Source of the DNA: Pyrenopolyporus hunteri
Taxonomy: Eukaryota > Ascomycota > Sordariomycetes > Xylariales > Hypoxylaceae
Length of the DNA: 64,000 bases
Direction of reading: 5' to 3'
Assembly: GCA_902806595.1 (NCBI GenBank)
Contig: CADCXC010000012.1
Location: 992,001-1,056,000, forward strand
Part shown: positions 1 through 11,435 of the stretch, in pieces
Position numbering within the stretch: the stretch's first letter is position 1
How the letters are laid out: every line of letters starts with the position of its first letter
Position numbers and translations under genes: made by a program
The notes under the pieces: generated by a model
Seen by the model: the letters and a program-made list of their open reading frames with translations, nothing else
The model's database searches: none
Told to the model about the DNA's origin: nothing

Positions 1-1600
1 AAGATTGTGCGCTTCAGCTACGGCGCCGAGATCGAGTACCAGCGCCTAGCCGCCGAGGCCGCCGTCATCTGGGACGAGTGGAACCGCGAGGCCGCCGCCG
101 CGCCGGCCGACGAACTGCCGGAGCGCTTGAGGGCCGCTGACGACAGGAAGCTCTGGTGGAAAGCCGGCATGCTACGCATGAGCTGCGAGGCGGAGCTTAG
201 TCCCTTCGAGCTTGAGACGCTGGAGAATATGCGCAAGGAGGGGATTAGGGAGTTTCAGTTTAGGACCGATGACGAGGCTGGTATTTTATACCCAAAATTT
301 CATAATTATCCCTACCTAATTATTGGTACTACGATATTGACGCTAACCACGAGCATCATTCTATTCACATAGATGTCGCCAGAGCTAAAGAGCGCGGTTG
401 GGCCCACAAGCTCGACCCCTGCCGCCGTCAGGAGAGGTTCGGGCTGCACAAGGCGGTTCTCGACTCGACGGCCGGCTTCGTCTACGCGTTTAAGAGTTGC
501 GCATGGGCGCAGTACCTCGCGGAGAAGGCAGGCGTCAAAATGGTGCTTGATCCGGTGCGCGGTAAAGTGGTTGAAGTTGCAACCAAGGACGATAGGCCCG
601 TGGTGAGAACCGCCGATGGCCCTGAGCATCCTGCTGATTTAGTCGTCGTGGCAGGTAGGTTACTCGCCGTAGTACCCGCTAATACCATATGTAAAGACCT
701 CCGCTCATTAGTCATATCGTATTATAGGTGGTGGATGGACCCCGTCACTAGTCCCGGAGGTCGACGGGCTACTCGAGACCACGGCCGGTTCAGTGGCTAC
801 AATTCAGGTTCCAAAGGATAACCCTGATCTATGGGACCGGTTCTCCCCCGAAAACCAACCCGTCATTACCTGGGGCTCTAAGCAGGGAAAAGAGGTGTAC
901 AGTCTCCCTAGAGATGAGACCGGCGCGTTCAAGATCGGCTGGCGGAAAACAAAGTGAGATGCCCCCGAGACTCGTTATATAGACATGCCTATCTTTCACG
1001 AAGGATGAAGAGGAAATGCTAATCGGTGCTAAATAGATGGACAAACTTTAAGGATGTTAATGGACGGCGAATCTCAGTCCCCAAAACTGCCCACGTGACG
1101 GAGGAAAAGGAGACGCGCATCCCCATTGATGCGCTCAACGGCATCAAAGGTAAGATATGACAGGGCGAAACCCATAATCCCATACAGAGAACGCTTATCT
1201 ACCTATTCAACATACTTATCATGCTAATTATCGAAATATTCTAGAGTTCATCTCAGTAAACTTTCCCGAGCTCCTCCCGCTCGGCATATCATACACCCGT
1301 CTATGCTGGTACACCGACAGCATCGACAACTCGTTCGTGGTGGACTTCGTGCCGGGGCGTCCCGGCGTGGCCGTCTGTTCCGGAGGCAGCGGCCACGGCT
1401 TCAAGTTCCTGCCGATCCTCGGCCGCGAGGTCGTCAAGATCCTCGAGGGCAAGGGGGCGCAGACGGTGTACGGCCGGATGTGGCGGTGGAGAAGCAGCAC
1501 CGGGGATAAGCGTAACGGGCTGGAGGAGGGTGAGGACGGTCCCAGGGTGTTGGACAAGCAGAGGATGGCCGAGGAGAAGGATTTGAAGTTTATGAGTTGA
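1..1600 (+). CDS. Fructosyl-amino-acid oxidase / sarcosine-oxidase family flavoenzyme, 5' partial
   Basis: Join <1..280, 373..654, 728..953, 1037..1149, 1245..1600; the five exons close in one frame (418 residues remain). Introns have GT-AG ends and branch sites such as GCTAAC near 341. The product belongs to the MSOX/amadoriase family of FAD enzymes, which oxidise secondary amines such as glycated amino acids, releasing peroxide. Visible signatures are GGGWTPSLVPE, the RLCWYTDS stretch whose Cys matches the covalent-flavin Cys of the family, and the C-terminal SGGSGHGFKFLP flavin-contact motif. The N-terminal GxGxxG dinucleotide-binding loop, roughly the first 40 residues, lies to the left of the window. 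The C-terminus (KFMS) is not a canonical PTS1 peroxisomal signal, although many relatives are peroxisomal. Substrate is not decidable from the sequence: a fructosyl-amino-acid oxidase or another N-methyl amino acid oxidase both fit. Confidence 0.88.
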
Positions 1601-2702
1601 ATGTTTTTTAATTCGGTTCATGAGTGAGCTCTAGGTATGATTTTTGAAGCAAATAGATTCTTCTTTAAAGAGCCAGTCTCTTTTGTTAAATATCACGGTG
1701 AAGTGACAGGGCCCTAGTCCTACGAGTCGGGTTGGGGTTAGGGATAGGGTTAGGGGTAGGGTTGTGGTTAAGGCTGTTCATGATCATACCGGTAGCTATA
1801 TTATTAAGCCATTAAATCTTTAGAATTATACTATAAAAACATTGTTTAAGACTTCATGGCGACTTGGAAATAGTCATTTCAAACGTGTTCAATTATCCTC
1901 GGTAGGTGTTTTATCAGGTTTAATACCTAGAAATTATGTCATGTTGTAATCACAACCACGGTATCATACTTTGTTCGTGGAATAGATACAATGCATATCG
2001 CTTCCTTGCTTAGGATTATGATCACTATACTACCTATGTATACCTTAAAGCTGCCCGGATGGATATAGTCCGACTAATCCTATAACACATGTCTATTGCC
2101 TTCCAACTTCATATGGCAGCTCAGTTATCTTGCAGCGTGTCATGGGCGCTTAGCCCCTTGTTAGATTCATGCCCGTCACAGGGTCGCGATACGCCCATTG
2201 GCGGAGTCGTCGGTGAGGGGCAGGCGGCCCTAGTACAGTCCATGTCTCTGATTGGCTGGCGAGCCCTCCTTTCTGACCAATCTGGAAAGTAAGTCGATAG
2301 CAAACGGTCGCCATCTTGGCCAACTACCCGTAGAAACACATGGCGAATGTGGATATACTCGCATACTATGGACGTCGATTCGTTATGCGGATTGCGGGCT
2401 CTTCAGACCATTCGTTGGGACCGCGTATCACGGTCACGCCCGCACCACATGGTCATTACACGCCGTAATTGGCCTGTGCCCCGATTTCCTTCACAATCTG
2501 GACCGACGATTTGGGCGTGCCGTCTATGATCTAGGGTGTTAAGATTTTCATGCTCCGATGCTGATCGATGTCCGGGGTGGCAAGGGTCGGGCTATACATC
2601 GCCTACCCTAAGTCCTCAGCTCTTTAAACTGACCCCCGCGCCAACCCTCTTCCTCTTGTCTCACCTTCCCGATGCTTCGTCGTACCAACCGGCCGTCTCG
2701 CG
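1601..2702. other. Intergenic region with telomere-like repeat
   Basis: This stretch separates two genes on the same strand. It is AT-rich to about 2080 and then more GC-balanced. It contains the degenerate telomere-like run listed separately (1726-1770). Small open frames around 2089-2540 lack family resemblance and start context, and I see no gene in them. Confidence 0.6.
1726..1770. repeat. Degenerate interstitial telomere-like repeat
   Basis: About 45 bp made of imperfect TTAGGG-type units (GGGTTGGGGTTAGGG, then ATAGGGTTAGGGGTAGGGTTGTGG). Fungal telomeres are commonly (TTAGGG)n. Units here are mutated and only about six in number, so this is an internal remnant or a chance G/T-rich run and not a chromosome end. 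Confidence 0.6.
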
Positions 2703-4022
2703 ATGCACCCGGGACACGAGCTGGCGTGTGCCATGTGGGCGATGGCGGCCCTTTCGCTCGCCTTGGTCGCTCTCAGGCTATACACCCGCGTTCGAATTGT
2801 TAAGTTCGTCGGCTGTGAAGATTACATGTATGCGTGCACTGGAGTACGTAAATCCTCCCTCAATCCAGAATTCGACTACTTGAGAACCTAACCAGGGTTG
2901 TGATATAGATATTCTTCCTCTTGTTCGCGATCTTCATCCAAGTCTCGGTTCAGCATGGCTTGGGACAGAATTTCTGGACACTTAGGATCGACGATACCGC
3001 GGACGCCATTTTCTGGACCTACGTTGCGAATAGTTTTGCTATCACCGGAAATGCGATGGCTAAGCTGTCGATGGGCCTATTCCTCCTCCGCGTAGTCCAA
3101 GTAAGGTGGCACAAGGTTGCACTATGGGCCGCTGTCGTCATCACTGTCGCTACATCTATCGCTCTCACTATAATGCTCTGGAACCAGACGACGCCAGTGA
3201 AAGCAAGCTGGGATCCTTTGAGGACGCCAGGAAAATGGAATATACATATTCAACCGTTGAGTGTTGGACTTGGAGGTACTACCGCATCCCACTACCCCTT
3301 AACGGAGACCGACTTTCTGACGTTGGCTATAGTCTGGTCTAGCGCATGTGACTTTTTCTTCGCCATATTCCCTTGGCTATTTATCCGATCGCTTCCTATG
3401 TCCCAACGGGAAAAGGTGATGCTAGCAGGTAGCATGAGTCTCGGAGTAATGTAAGCCACTAAAGAAAGGGGGTGCGGGTCTGAATGAGCTGACTTTCTAC
3501 TATAGTGCTGGTGCTTGTGGTATCACTAGAACGGTGGTCCTATCGAGACTCAATGTTTTCAATTATACACGTGAGCAGAGCATATATAACTACGATTTTG
3601 CGCATACCCGGTGTCTAATTAACATTTTAGTCAACTTCGTTCCTTATTTTGCCTGGGCAGGCGCTGAGATTGCCGTTGCGATGGTCTGCATTGGGATACC
3701 TACCCTACGACCGCTATATATCAAGACGAGAGGACTCACCAGCGCGCTTTCGAATTACACGCGGAGCAGAAACACGAGCGAGTTACCCCGCTACACGACA
3801 TACAAACGCAAGTCTTCTTCCGGCCGGTCCCCTCGGATGCGCGACTCCGGGTTCTCGCATACGTCTAACTTATCGAAACCGCCGGTGGCATATACTAAGG
3901 GGCGGAGCGAAAGCGTGGACGAGATTCTATCGGAATATCAAAACCAGAATACCGGTGTGATATTAGTTAAAAATGAGTTTCGAATCCAGGAGGACGTTGC
4001 GGAGTGGCCGCTGCGTAATTAA
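2703..4022 (+). CDS. PTH11-like / SAT4-family seven-helix membrane protein (fungal rhodopsin-fold domain)
   Basis: Join 2703..2843, 2909..3275, 3333..3450, 3506..3570, 3631..4022, giving 360 residues. The ATG at 2703 opens a helix-containing N-terminus (HELACAMWAMAALSLA). The body carries family hallmarks: GLGQNFW after helix 2, the NAMAKLSMGLFLLR helix, WNQTTPVKASWDP, VWSSACDFFFAIFPW, GACGITRTVVLSRL and AGAEIAVAMVCIGIPTLRPL. A basic Ser/Thr/Tyr-rich cytoplasmic tail of about 100 residues follows. Members are plasma-membrane proteins with GPCR-like topology; some (Magnaporthe PTH11) sense surfaces, but most have no known ligand. Introns 3 (57 nt) and 5 (60 nt) are multiples of three without stops, so naive gene finders would retain them. 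Removing them restores the family spacing (SVGLG joined to VWSS; NYT joined to LNFVPYFAW). Confidence 0.88.
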
Positions 4023-4758
4023 GGGAGAAGAAAAGAGAAAGGGGGCGACCGGGGGGAGAAGACATAGACACGGTAATAAATTGCCCGACGACGCAAGTCA
4101 CTTCACTTCACTTCACTTCATCTTACGCCATTTTATTAATAAAAAGGTTATAGAGTACCTATCACTACTCGGACGGCACACATCAGGTACCTATGATTAC
4201 GCCTATAAGTAAAAGAGGCCGATCCCTATCCCGCCTCCTCACCTGTACCTATTTCACCTTACGGGTACAGGTAGGGTTCAGGGGCATTAACTCGCAGATT
4301 TCTAGGAAGGACGGGAGCCTAGGTAGAACCTAATGCAAGTCAGAGTTTAAAGAGCTAAGGGACTAAATATATAAGTGCCTAGGTACTATTTATTATACAG
4401 GATCGTGATGCCATCCCCAACCTCATTGTCTATAGCCCCTCACCATTAGATGACCGCATAGCATCGCAACAAACACAGTTTAAAAATAACTAGAATGATT
4501 AAATTATATGGTAAACTTTATTGCTCTCTACTTATGAAAATATTTACAGCGTATAATTCCATATGTTCTGTTTAATCTGTCACGAGTCCTTACGTTGTCA
4601 TATAATGATTTGTTTTGCGTCTTATCCCCTCAATATTCAGTGCCTTGATCTTGGCGTCTTGGTGTTTTGGGTTTGGGCGGAATGGCCCACCTTATTCCAG
4701 GCAGCACTCACCTTGGGAAGACCTGGAATCCGCCGTTTATAAAGTTGCAGAAGTCCGA
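4023..4758. other. Intergenic region, short CTTCA array
   Basis: AT-rich spacer holding the 3' flank of the PTH11-like gene and the presumed promoter of the next gene. It contains four tandem CTTCA units at 4101-4120. Nothing else is recognisable. Confidence 0.5.
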
Positions 4759-5712
4759 ATGGAACTTCGATCCCTACAACCTCCCAACATCCTTGCCTCT
4801 ATCTACCTGGGTAAAGTATTTACTATCGCCATCCTCAAGCCTACGCCGCTAGACACGATGAAGCCAGTAAAAATAGCCGACTTCTCCGAAGGACGACTCA
4901 CAAAGCACGGCGTTCTCCTTCTCAATGTCAGCATCCTAGGCCTCCGCTACGCGACACAGCTCCTTACCCGCCCCGATGCCAACGCCTGCATTCTAAGTAA
5001 GGGCGGTATAGCTATGCCCAACGAAATATGGATCATGATCCTCGACTTCGCGCGTGAGGATGTAGAAGATAGGTTTTACTTCGTGAAGGCTCATCTAATA
5101 ACGGCGTCGCCTAAGACAATGCTTCTTCGCTGTTATAGACACGAGTTCGACTATCCCGAAGACGCGCTGTTGGCCGGCGGTCTCAAGGACATCGACGGCG
5201 TGAATAATTTCGAGCTTTATATGGCTTACGCATCTAAACCTACAACCGAAGGACTCGGAGCCAAACCCCCCGAGCTGCGCCAGCTCTTCGGGCCTGACAG
5301 TGTTTTCGACGTTACTTTAGATACCACTTCGACAGATCAAAGTCTCTATATCTTCCACGTGCCAGATGTTATCGCTATCGTCGACAAGGGTAGATGTTGG
5401 CTTTGCAACGCAGAGAGATTCTTCTGCCCAGGCTGCACCGGAACGATATCGGATAACTTTAATGCTTACATAGGCTGTGGCGGACGTCTCGCCTGTCCGC
5501 TCTGTATGGGCATCCAACTATCCGTAGAACACATGGATTATATAGATGAATACGCCTGGGAGCAGCCCCCCGAACACAGAAAAGAGGAGATGTTGAAGCT
5601 CCTGGAGAAGAGATTAGAGGAACTGGGTTATACGGACGTGGATGTGCCTGAGAACGCGTGGGGAGCCAACTTTCGTCGTTTGCCTATGGGATTCTATGAG
5701 ACAGCGGCCTGA
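4759..5712 (+). CDS. Unrecognised fungal protein, possible F-box-like N-terminus and Cys-rich C-terminal module
   Basis: I do not recognise the family. The frame is open from about 4615 but has no ATG until 4759 (317 residues). A later ATG at 4858 has a better context (A at -3) and gives 284 residues, so the start is uncertain and an unseen upstream exon is possible. The stretch MPNEIWIMILDFA resembles the LPxE(I/L)(W)xxI core of fungal F-box motifs, which would imply an SCF adaptor role (inference only). Near the C-terminus paired cysteines occur as CWLC, CPGC, then CGGRLACPLC, a spacing that could bind zinc. The last 40 residues are a charged helix (KEEMLKLLEKRLEELG). The long single frame with wobble typical of neighbouring genes supports a real gene. 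Confidence 0.6.
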   Translation: MELRSLQPPNILASIYLGKVFTIAILKPTPLDTMKPVKIADFSEGRLTKHGVLLLNVSILGLRYATQLLTRPDANACILSKGGIAMPNEIWIMILDFAREDVEDRFYFVKAHLITASPKTMLLRCYRHEFDYPEDALLAGGLKDIDGVNNFELYMAYASKPTTEGLGAKPPELRQLFGPDSVFDVTLDTTSTDQSLYIFHVPDVIAIVDKGRCWLCNAERFFCPGCTGTISDNFNAYIGCGGRLACPLCMGIQLSVEHMDYIDEYAWEQPPEHRKEEMLKLLEKRLEELGYTDVDVPENAWGANFRRLPMGFYETAA

Positions 5713-6254
5713 GAAAGCAGTGTGCAAATAGCCCGGATTTAGGAAGCCTTCCTTCACACCATTACCATTGGCCTTGCTGCGGCCGAGGTGCGTTTACCCA
5801 GGCCTTGGGCCTGGAGAGTTAGGTAGCTCCTGTAATAATGTAGTTGTTTCCCTCATTGTGCGATCAGCCTTCTGACATAAATGTATTGATTTAGGCTACC
5901 AGGGAGTGGTGGTATAATCCCCCTTCATAAAATAAAAGCTAAATGATACGCGTAACGTTTGTTGATAGGTGGTACATTCCGTTGTCAGGGGATGACTACC
6001 ACATCCCTTATCGCTTATAACTGCTGTCTTCCACTACCTTAAGTCTGATCAGGCGCTACTCAAGGGAGAGGCCGCCTGCCTATATATTGAAACGAAGTGA
6101 ACGTGTAGTGGTTGCTCAAGAGAAGAATGAAAAAATACGAATGGCTGTGTAGCCTCTCATATAAGGTACGTTGTTTGCAATGGGAAGACGAGGAAGGAAG
6201 TGGGAAATTTATTAAATTGCCTTATTACCTCTGAATACCTCCAACCAAGAAGGA
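5713..6254. other. Intergenic, tail-to-tail spacer
   Basis: Spacer between the convergent genes ending at 5712 (+) and 6255 (-). It should hold both 3' UTRs. No gene, repeat or RNA is recognised. Confidence 0.5.
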
Positions 6255-7673
6255 TTATTTTGTGTCCGCCTGGCCCTGGTCATCGGGGTTGGGCAAAAAG
6301 TTCAACCAAGGGGCCTCGTTCATGTAATCAACCAACCTGCGCGCCTTAGTTGTATCGCCAATCCAGGGGCTTATACGAAGGAGACTCCTCAGCCACCACT
6401 TCTCCATCGCCTCATAGCGCGTAATGTAGCCGGACATGGAAACGATTACGTTGGCGTGCGGCCGCTGTTTGATTTCGTAGTAGTCAAGGGCAGCAACCAG
6501 CTCTTCTTTGGTCGGCTTTCTCCCGCCGTCCGCCTCGCAATTGCGTAACAAGGGCACAAGTTCATTCATTAAGTGTACGACACCTTCTACCGCCAGATTA
6601 GCTCCGAGTCCCGGGTTTATGGTAGCTTTATGAACGGCGTCTCCCAATAGCACCACCCGACCACCGGTATTCCACTTCGGCTTCAGGACCCCCTCCTCAA
6701 GCGGTACCATGGCTGCTTTTATTCGGCTTGCCCATAAATCACCGAACGTATAACCCGGGCCTACAGCATAGTCGCTGTACTTGTTTATTGTGGCTTGCGT
6801 TTCTTCCTCGGTGAAGCGTGGAGTGCTCGGTGTCTTCGTAACCTGGTCGCTTTTGACGAACAGGAACCAAAAGACGAGGCCCGGGACGCCGACAGCGGCG
6901 GCGCCAGAAAACCCATGATAGTAGACATTTTGCACCATGCCATCCGGCACCATCGGCTCCCCATTGGACCTCGGGTTTTCGTTCTTGGATGTCCCGAAAA
7001 CGCAATGGTACGTGGCGACGAATCCAGAGCGTAGCTGTTCCGATGCAGCGGCGTCTGTTTTTGCGGCCTGGGACGCCATGATCCCACGTACGGCGCTGTG
7101 GATGCCATCAGCGCCAATAAGTAGATCGCCGTGAAAAGTTTCGCCGTTCTCGGTCTTCACTTCAACGCCTTCGTCCGTCTCGATAAATGAGACTACGCCG
7201 CTACGAGCATGAACCCGGGACTTATGCTCGATCTGATTATAGATGCAATTCAGCCAGAACCTACGTTCCATGAACGTGGTCCACCGGTTGAATGACCTAT
7301 CATCCCCGTTAATCGTTTTATCCTCTGGAGAAGCAGCAATTCTCGCGGCTCACATCTTAGAAATCTCCTGCAAAATGGCAGACTTCTCAATCAGCTTCCC
7401 ATGCTGGTCGTAATGTTCCCGATCTTCGAGCGGTATAACGCCAGCCTTAATCTCGGGCCATACCCCAAGTTGTTCCATCACCCGCTGAGTATATGGGTGA
7501 ATGGAGATGGAGGCACCTAGGTGCGGCGCAATCTCCCTCTTTTCCAGCACGACATAGTTGATGCCGGCCTTCTCAAGAGCGAGCGCGGTGACCAACCCGA
7601 CCAAACTGCCACCGGCAATGATAACCGTGAACGGCCGTATACGATCCGTCATGATGTGACTAGGTAGAGACAA
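6255..7673 (-). CDS. FAD-dependent monooxygenase, PaxM-like / aromatic hydroxylase fold
   Basis: Two exons on the minus strand, 7673..7354 and 7296..6255, with a 57-bp intron (GTGAGC donor, TTAAC branch, ATAG acceptor) give 453 residues. Motifs run in family order: the FAD-binding loop IIAGGSLVGL near residues 18-27 followed by the E of VVLEKR, the DLLIGADGIHSAVR (DG) motif near residues 164-177, and the VVLLGDAVHKATINPGLGAN (GD) motif near 321-340. This matches group A flavin monooxygenases and especially fungal epoxidases/hydroxylases acting on meroterpenoid or indole-diterpene substrates, which use NAD(P)H and O2. The C-terminus is soluble. An alternative start is the Met at residue 8. No prenyltransferase, cyclase or synthase lies next to it here, so the substrate is unknown. 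Confidence 0.88.
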
Positions 7674-8172
7674 GTGAACACGAGCTATTCTACGCCTTAT
7701 AGTATCGATACCCGAGGCTTGCCCTAATCTTTATGATTATTTACGTCGTGTAGTAGAGGGGGAAGACCTGTGATAAGCCTGTTATGCTGGCTCGGTTAGC
7801 TTGGAAAGAGTGGGAGTTCACAGACCATACAATAGGTAGACCCGGGTGTGTATTACGCTAAATCGCAAGATAAAGGTTATCGACCAAGCTAAGTAAACCG
7901 GGGTCGAGTGCTATACTGCCAGAATTACCATCTAGATACCAATTCAGGGGGCTGTGTCATTGAAATTCTATTTCTGCCTCATCCCTAGTTCTGAACAGTT
8001 TATTCCCGCCACGAGTAAGGTGGACAGCTGTGTAACCATTACATTCGGTTCCATGGCCAATGGATTGGAGGGTACGTCGGGGTAGGCTAGCCTAGCCTAG
8101 GCTCCTTTACTACGACGATGGATGATTCCTCTCGAATGTTACCGTATTAGGTGATTATCCAACTCAGAAGCG

Positions 8173-8192
8173 CACGTGATTGGTCACGTGAT
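8173..8192. promoter_or_regulatory. Paired CACGTG E-boxes flanking ATTGG
   Basis: CACGTGAT occurs twice as a direct repeat (8173-8180 and 8185-8192), separated by TGGT, so the intervening bases create ATTGG, the reverse of CCAAT. CACGTG is the core for bHLH factors (for example Cbf1 types) and CCAAT that of the HAP/CBF complex. It lies 500 bp upstream of the FAD monooxygenase start (7673, minus strand). Occupancy is inference. Confidence 0.4.
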
Positions 8193-8351
8193 ACAGCATT
8201 CAGGAACCGAGAACATAGGGACTCCGACACTCGAGAATAAGATTATAACTGTAAATTTTTATATCGAAAACTATAGCCTACCTGTGTTAAGTAATACGCC
8301 CTCTGAGGAAGATCTAACCTTTACGGTATTTTAAGATCGCTGCTGTCACGG

Positions 8352-8420
8352 CTCGGTGCGGTTGCCCAGCCCTGCTGGGCAACCGGCACCGAGGCTCCGG
8401 CCGGCTGCGCCGCCGGAGCC
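8352..8420. repeat. Two adjacent GC-rich hairpins
   Basis: Hairpin 1 has arms 8352-8370 and 8374-8393, complementary over 19 positions with one bulged base and a 3-nt loop. Hairpin 2 shares base 8393 and has arms 8393-8401 and 8412-8420 (GGCTCCGGC / GCCGGAGCC). The 69-bp block is strongly GC-rich inside AT-rich desert. It could be a mobile palindromic element, a folded RNA, or a terminator-like structure; no terminal repeats or target duplication are clear. Confidence 0.65.
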
Positions 8421-10779
8421 CACGTATAAAACCGCGGTTTATTTTTCTCTTCTTTTCCTTTTTATAACATCAACAAGATTTAGTTCCTAGTCCTTGGTAT
8501 CGCGCGCCATGTCATCTGCAGAATCTCTAGGAACTCTTTGTTAACATAAGGCTAGGTAAATACCTACCTTTAAATCCAAACAACTCCACATTCCTATAAA
8601 ACCAAATTGCCCCCTAGTACGTGGTTAGGGGCGGTGGTAGTAATTGTTAGATGATGACGGCGTACGAATGATGACAAAAATAGAAGCTAATGGGGAGCGC
8701 TTCGGATGCTACGGTTATACGAGCTATTTGGACCAACATCACTCCAGTTTCAATTTTAACCAGTTTAGCTGAATACGAGGCGCTTGAGACGGCTTAAATT
8801 GGCTATAAATCATGATAATTCTTATGACAGCTTTCGAATAACCCGTATAGTTGTATGTACTAATAGCCAGTCATACTAGACATTTGATATGCCAAACATC
8901 GAGTGACTCGGAGATAAAGTCGATCGCCTGCGGGATCAAGTTCTAGTCATCATATTCGCCCTATTCTTAGAAATAACAATCAGTTACTATAAGGATAGAG
9001 TAATAGAGACATCCGAGGATCTATAATGCCAGAGACAGGAATCAAAGGATATGGAATTACCAGCATACAACGGCCCTGGCCCCGGGCCTAGGTCTTCTTC
9101 CGTAGCTCACAACGAAAGCCTATAAGCCAGAGATTTATAAGAAGTCCCAGTGATCAATAACATATTCAGGAAGGGGACGATGTGTCAATTTATATATGTT
9201 AACCCACCTTGTCTCTTTCAATTATTATTAGCTATCATACTTTATTTTCGGTGTGAGTTCCCCTTTCAATTCCTTAATAGCACTAATAAGTATTCTATTT
9301 TCTCTGATAAGCTTTCACAGTTACAGTCTAAGCTACCTAATTACCCGGCTTTATTTTTGTTGTTGGCGCCACCCTTGCGTCCTCCTTCTGTGTCCCTTTC
9401 CACACGGCAAACCCTTGCCTCTACTTAGTGCTCTTGATCATTCTTCAAGACACACGTGCATCGTCCAACACAAACCCCTAAATGCTCATTATGCTAGAAG
9501 TTGCCTAAGGGGAAACGGCGATCATTTGTGCACACCACCTACCATCAACCCCAAGTCCCTCATTCTTTCCAAAAGTTTCCTCTTTTGTTCCACCAACTGA
9601 CTACCTACTCACTCATCTCACTCATCTGACTCATGATCTCACAGCCCCTTCCCCTAGTGATGTGCTATCTCAACTACTTGATCCTTGTTAATCTCCCAAC
9701 TTAATCTCACCACAAACTTGGCTAAGACCGAAATGTTCATGCGCGTCAAACAAACTTTGCAACTAAGGTTTCGCTAGCTGGGTATTCTATAGCTTCCGGA
9801 AGGAGTCGCGGGTCCTATTACTACATTCAGGTGCCTAAGTCCCCTTGCAATCTAACCATCTCAAAGCATGAAGGAGAAATGGCCGGCCGTGCAGGTGTTG
9901 AGACAACACCCCCACCTTCCTGCTAAGCATTCTACATATATCAATCATTTGCTGATCTCCTGGTAACTAAATTTCTGCACCTAGTCATCCTCAATATAGG
10001 TACCCATACCTATAGTCGTGAAGAAGTCACCGACCTTGTGGTTGTCTACTCTGTACTCATATTTTCACCAGTCTCTATAACTTAAAGGGGAAACCCCCAG
10101 CCCCTCGAACATAATTGTTGAACTCGGGTTCTGATTACAATAGTCTTAGGTCCTTATAGTTTCCCAGGGAGGCCGCCGACTACGAAGCTCCCTATGTTTC
10201 GATATCTTAGGTGGGTATCTAGGTACCTTGGTAGATACTTCACCATTATGTTCCTAAAGCGTCCAGCACCAAATTCATCACACTCCGGAACTTTCTATAG
10301 GTGCCTCTACGAATCTAAACAAACGAGGGACCGATTAATACCACCCACAAATACCAAAAATAAAAGGAAAAAAAAAAAAACTTTTAGGGTTTATACTTGC
10401 CATTCTTTTCTTATTTTTATTTTCTTCTTCCCCTTCTCAACATCTCAATTCTCCTCTCACCTAAAACTCTCAACACAACATTCTCCCCTTAACATCTATA
10501 TACATTATCATCATAACATCAGCGGAAACAGTTATCACCATTATTCCAATAGCAACCATACTATTCCTTCAATGCGCTGCCCATCATTAAGTCTACTCTC
10601 AACTCATTTTGCATGTAGCTATAATACTACCTTTCACTCACGTTTCAAAGTTCTTCTCTACCTACGTATCTACCTCTCTACTCTACATCACTGACTCCAT
10701 GCTTATCCTTCTATGCTTATCCTTATATGCTTATTCTACACCCGAAACTCGAAATAATTAGGGTTGGGGTAAGCATATC

Positions 10780-11435
10780 ATGCGAAATTGCTCAACGATC
10801 ATTGAGGAGAAGATAAACATCGCGAGGGCCCGAGCTGCGAAAGCAAGACAAGACATGTCAGAAAAGCCTTTCACTAAGTATACCAGACTTCCGGTTGACA
10901 AGACCCTCCAAGCTCACGATTGGTATTCAAGTATCCCGCTCTCTGCTTGTACCTCTTCAGTCGATCTTCATGGTACGGCATAGGGCTTATTGGGTGCCAA
11001 CTTGAGTGTAGCAACTGGAGGGATAGCCTGCCAGTCTGGACCCCGACTATGAACGGCCACATCCGTTTCTCACTCTTAAATAGGAATAGCAACCATCCCG
11101 TATTGCTGAGCAGTGGACCACCCCGTGCTACTGGTAGCCTTTTTTTCGACACACCTCCCAAACCAACCAACGGGGTGCTATTGCGATATGGAGTACTTGA
11201 AGGGAAGGGTATCGATCGAGGAACCAGCGTTCAATCCCCAAGGGATTGACATATTAACGGAAATCCACTCACTACCACCAACATGGAGTCGGGACGCATT
11301 CCGGCCTCTTGTTGTATAAGCTCCTCCGCGGGTGGCTGGAGCAAAAGGACCTTGTATATGCGGACGGCGACGAGTTCGCAGACTCTGAGCTAGGAAACAA
11401 TTACGACAATGAGAGCCAATAAGCGAATCCGACAA
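10780..11435 (+). pseudogene. Unrecognised coding-like fragments, probably decayed
   Basis: An ATG at 10780 with A at -3 opens 67 codons (starts MRNCSTIIEEKINIARARAA). The same frame resumes after several stops with EYLKGRVSIEEPAFN near 11190. Another frame carries an acidic segment (YADGDEFADSELGNNYDN) ending at a stop near 11422. Coding-like amino-acid composition spread across two frames with stops suggests a degraded gene, but no family is recognised, and chance open frames remain possible. Confidence 0.25.

Noticed and set aside
4615..4758. N-terminal extension of the Cys-rich protein with a signal-peptide-like start
   Set aside because: The frame begins with TTG; no ATG or credible splice site supports translation of this part.
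9150..9600. Two overlapping frames (92 and 115 codons)
   Set aside because: C/T-rich low-complexity DNA yields Ser/Leu/Pro strings; there is no family resemblance or splice-consistent extension.
10194..10694. 166-codon frame
   Set aside because: It runs through a poly-A and C/T-rich stretch and has repetitive His/Ser/Tyr composition typical of low-complexity intergenic DNA.
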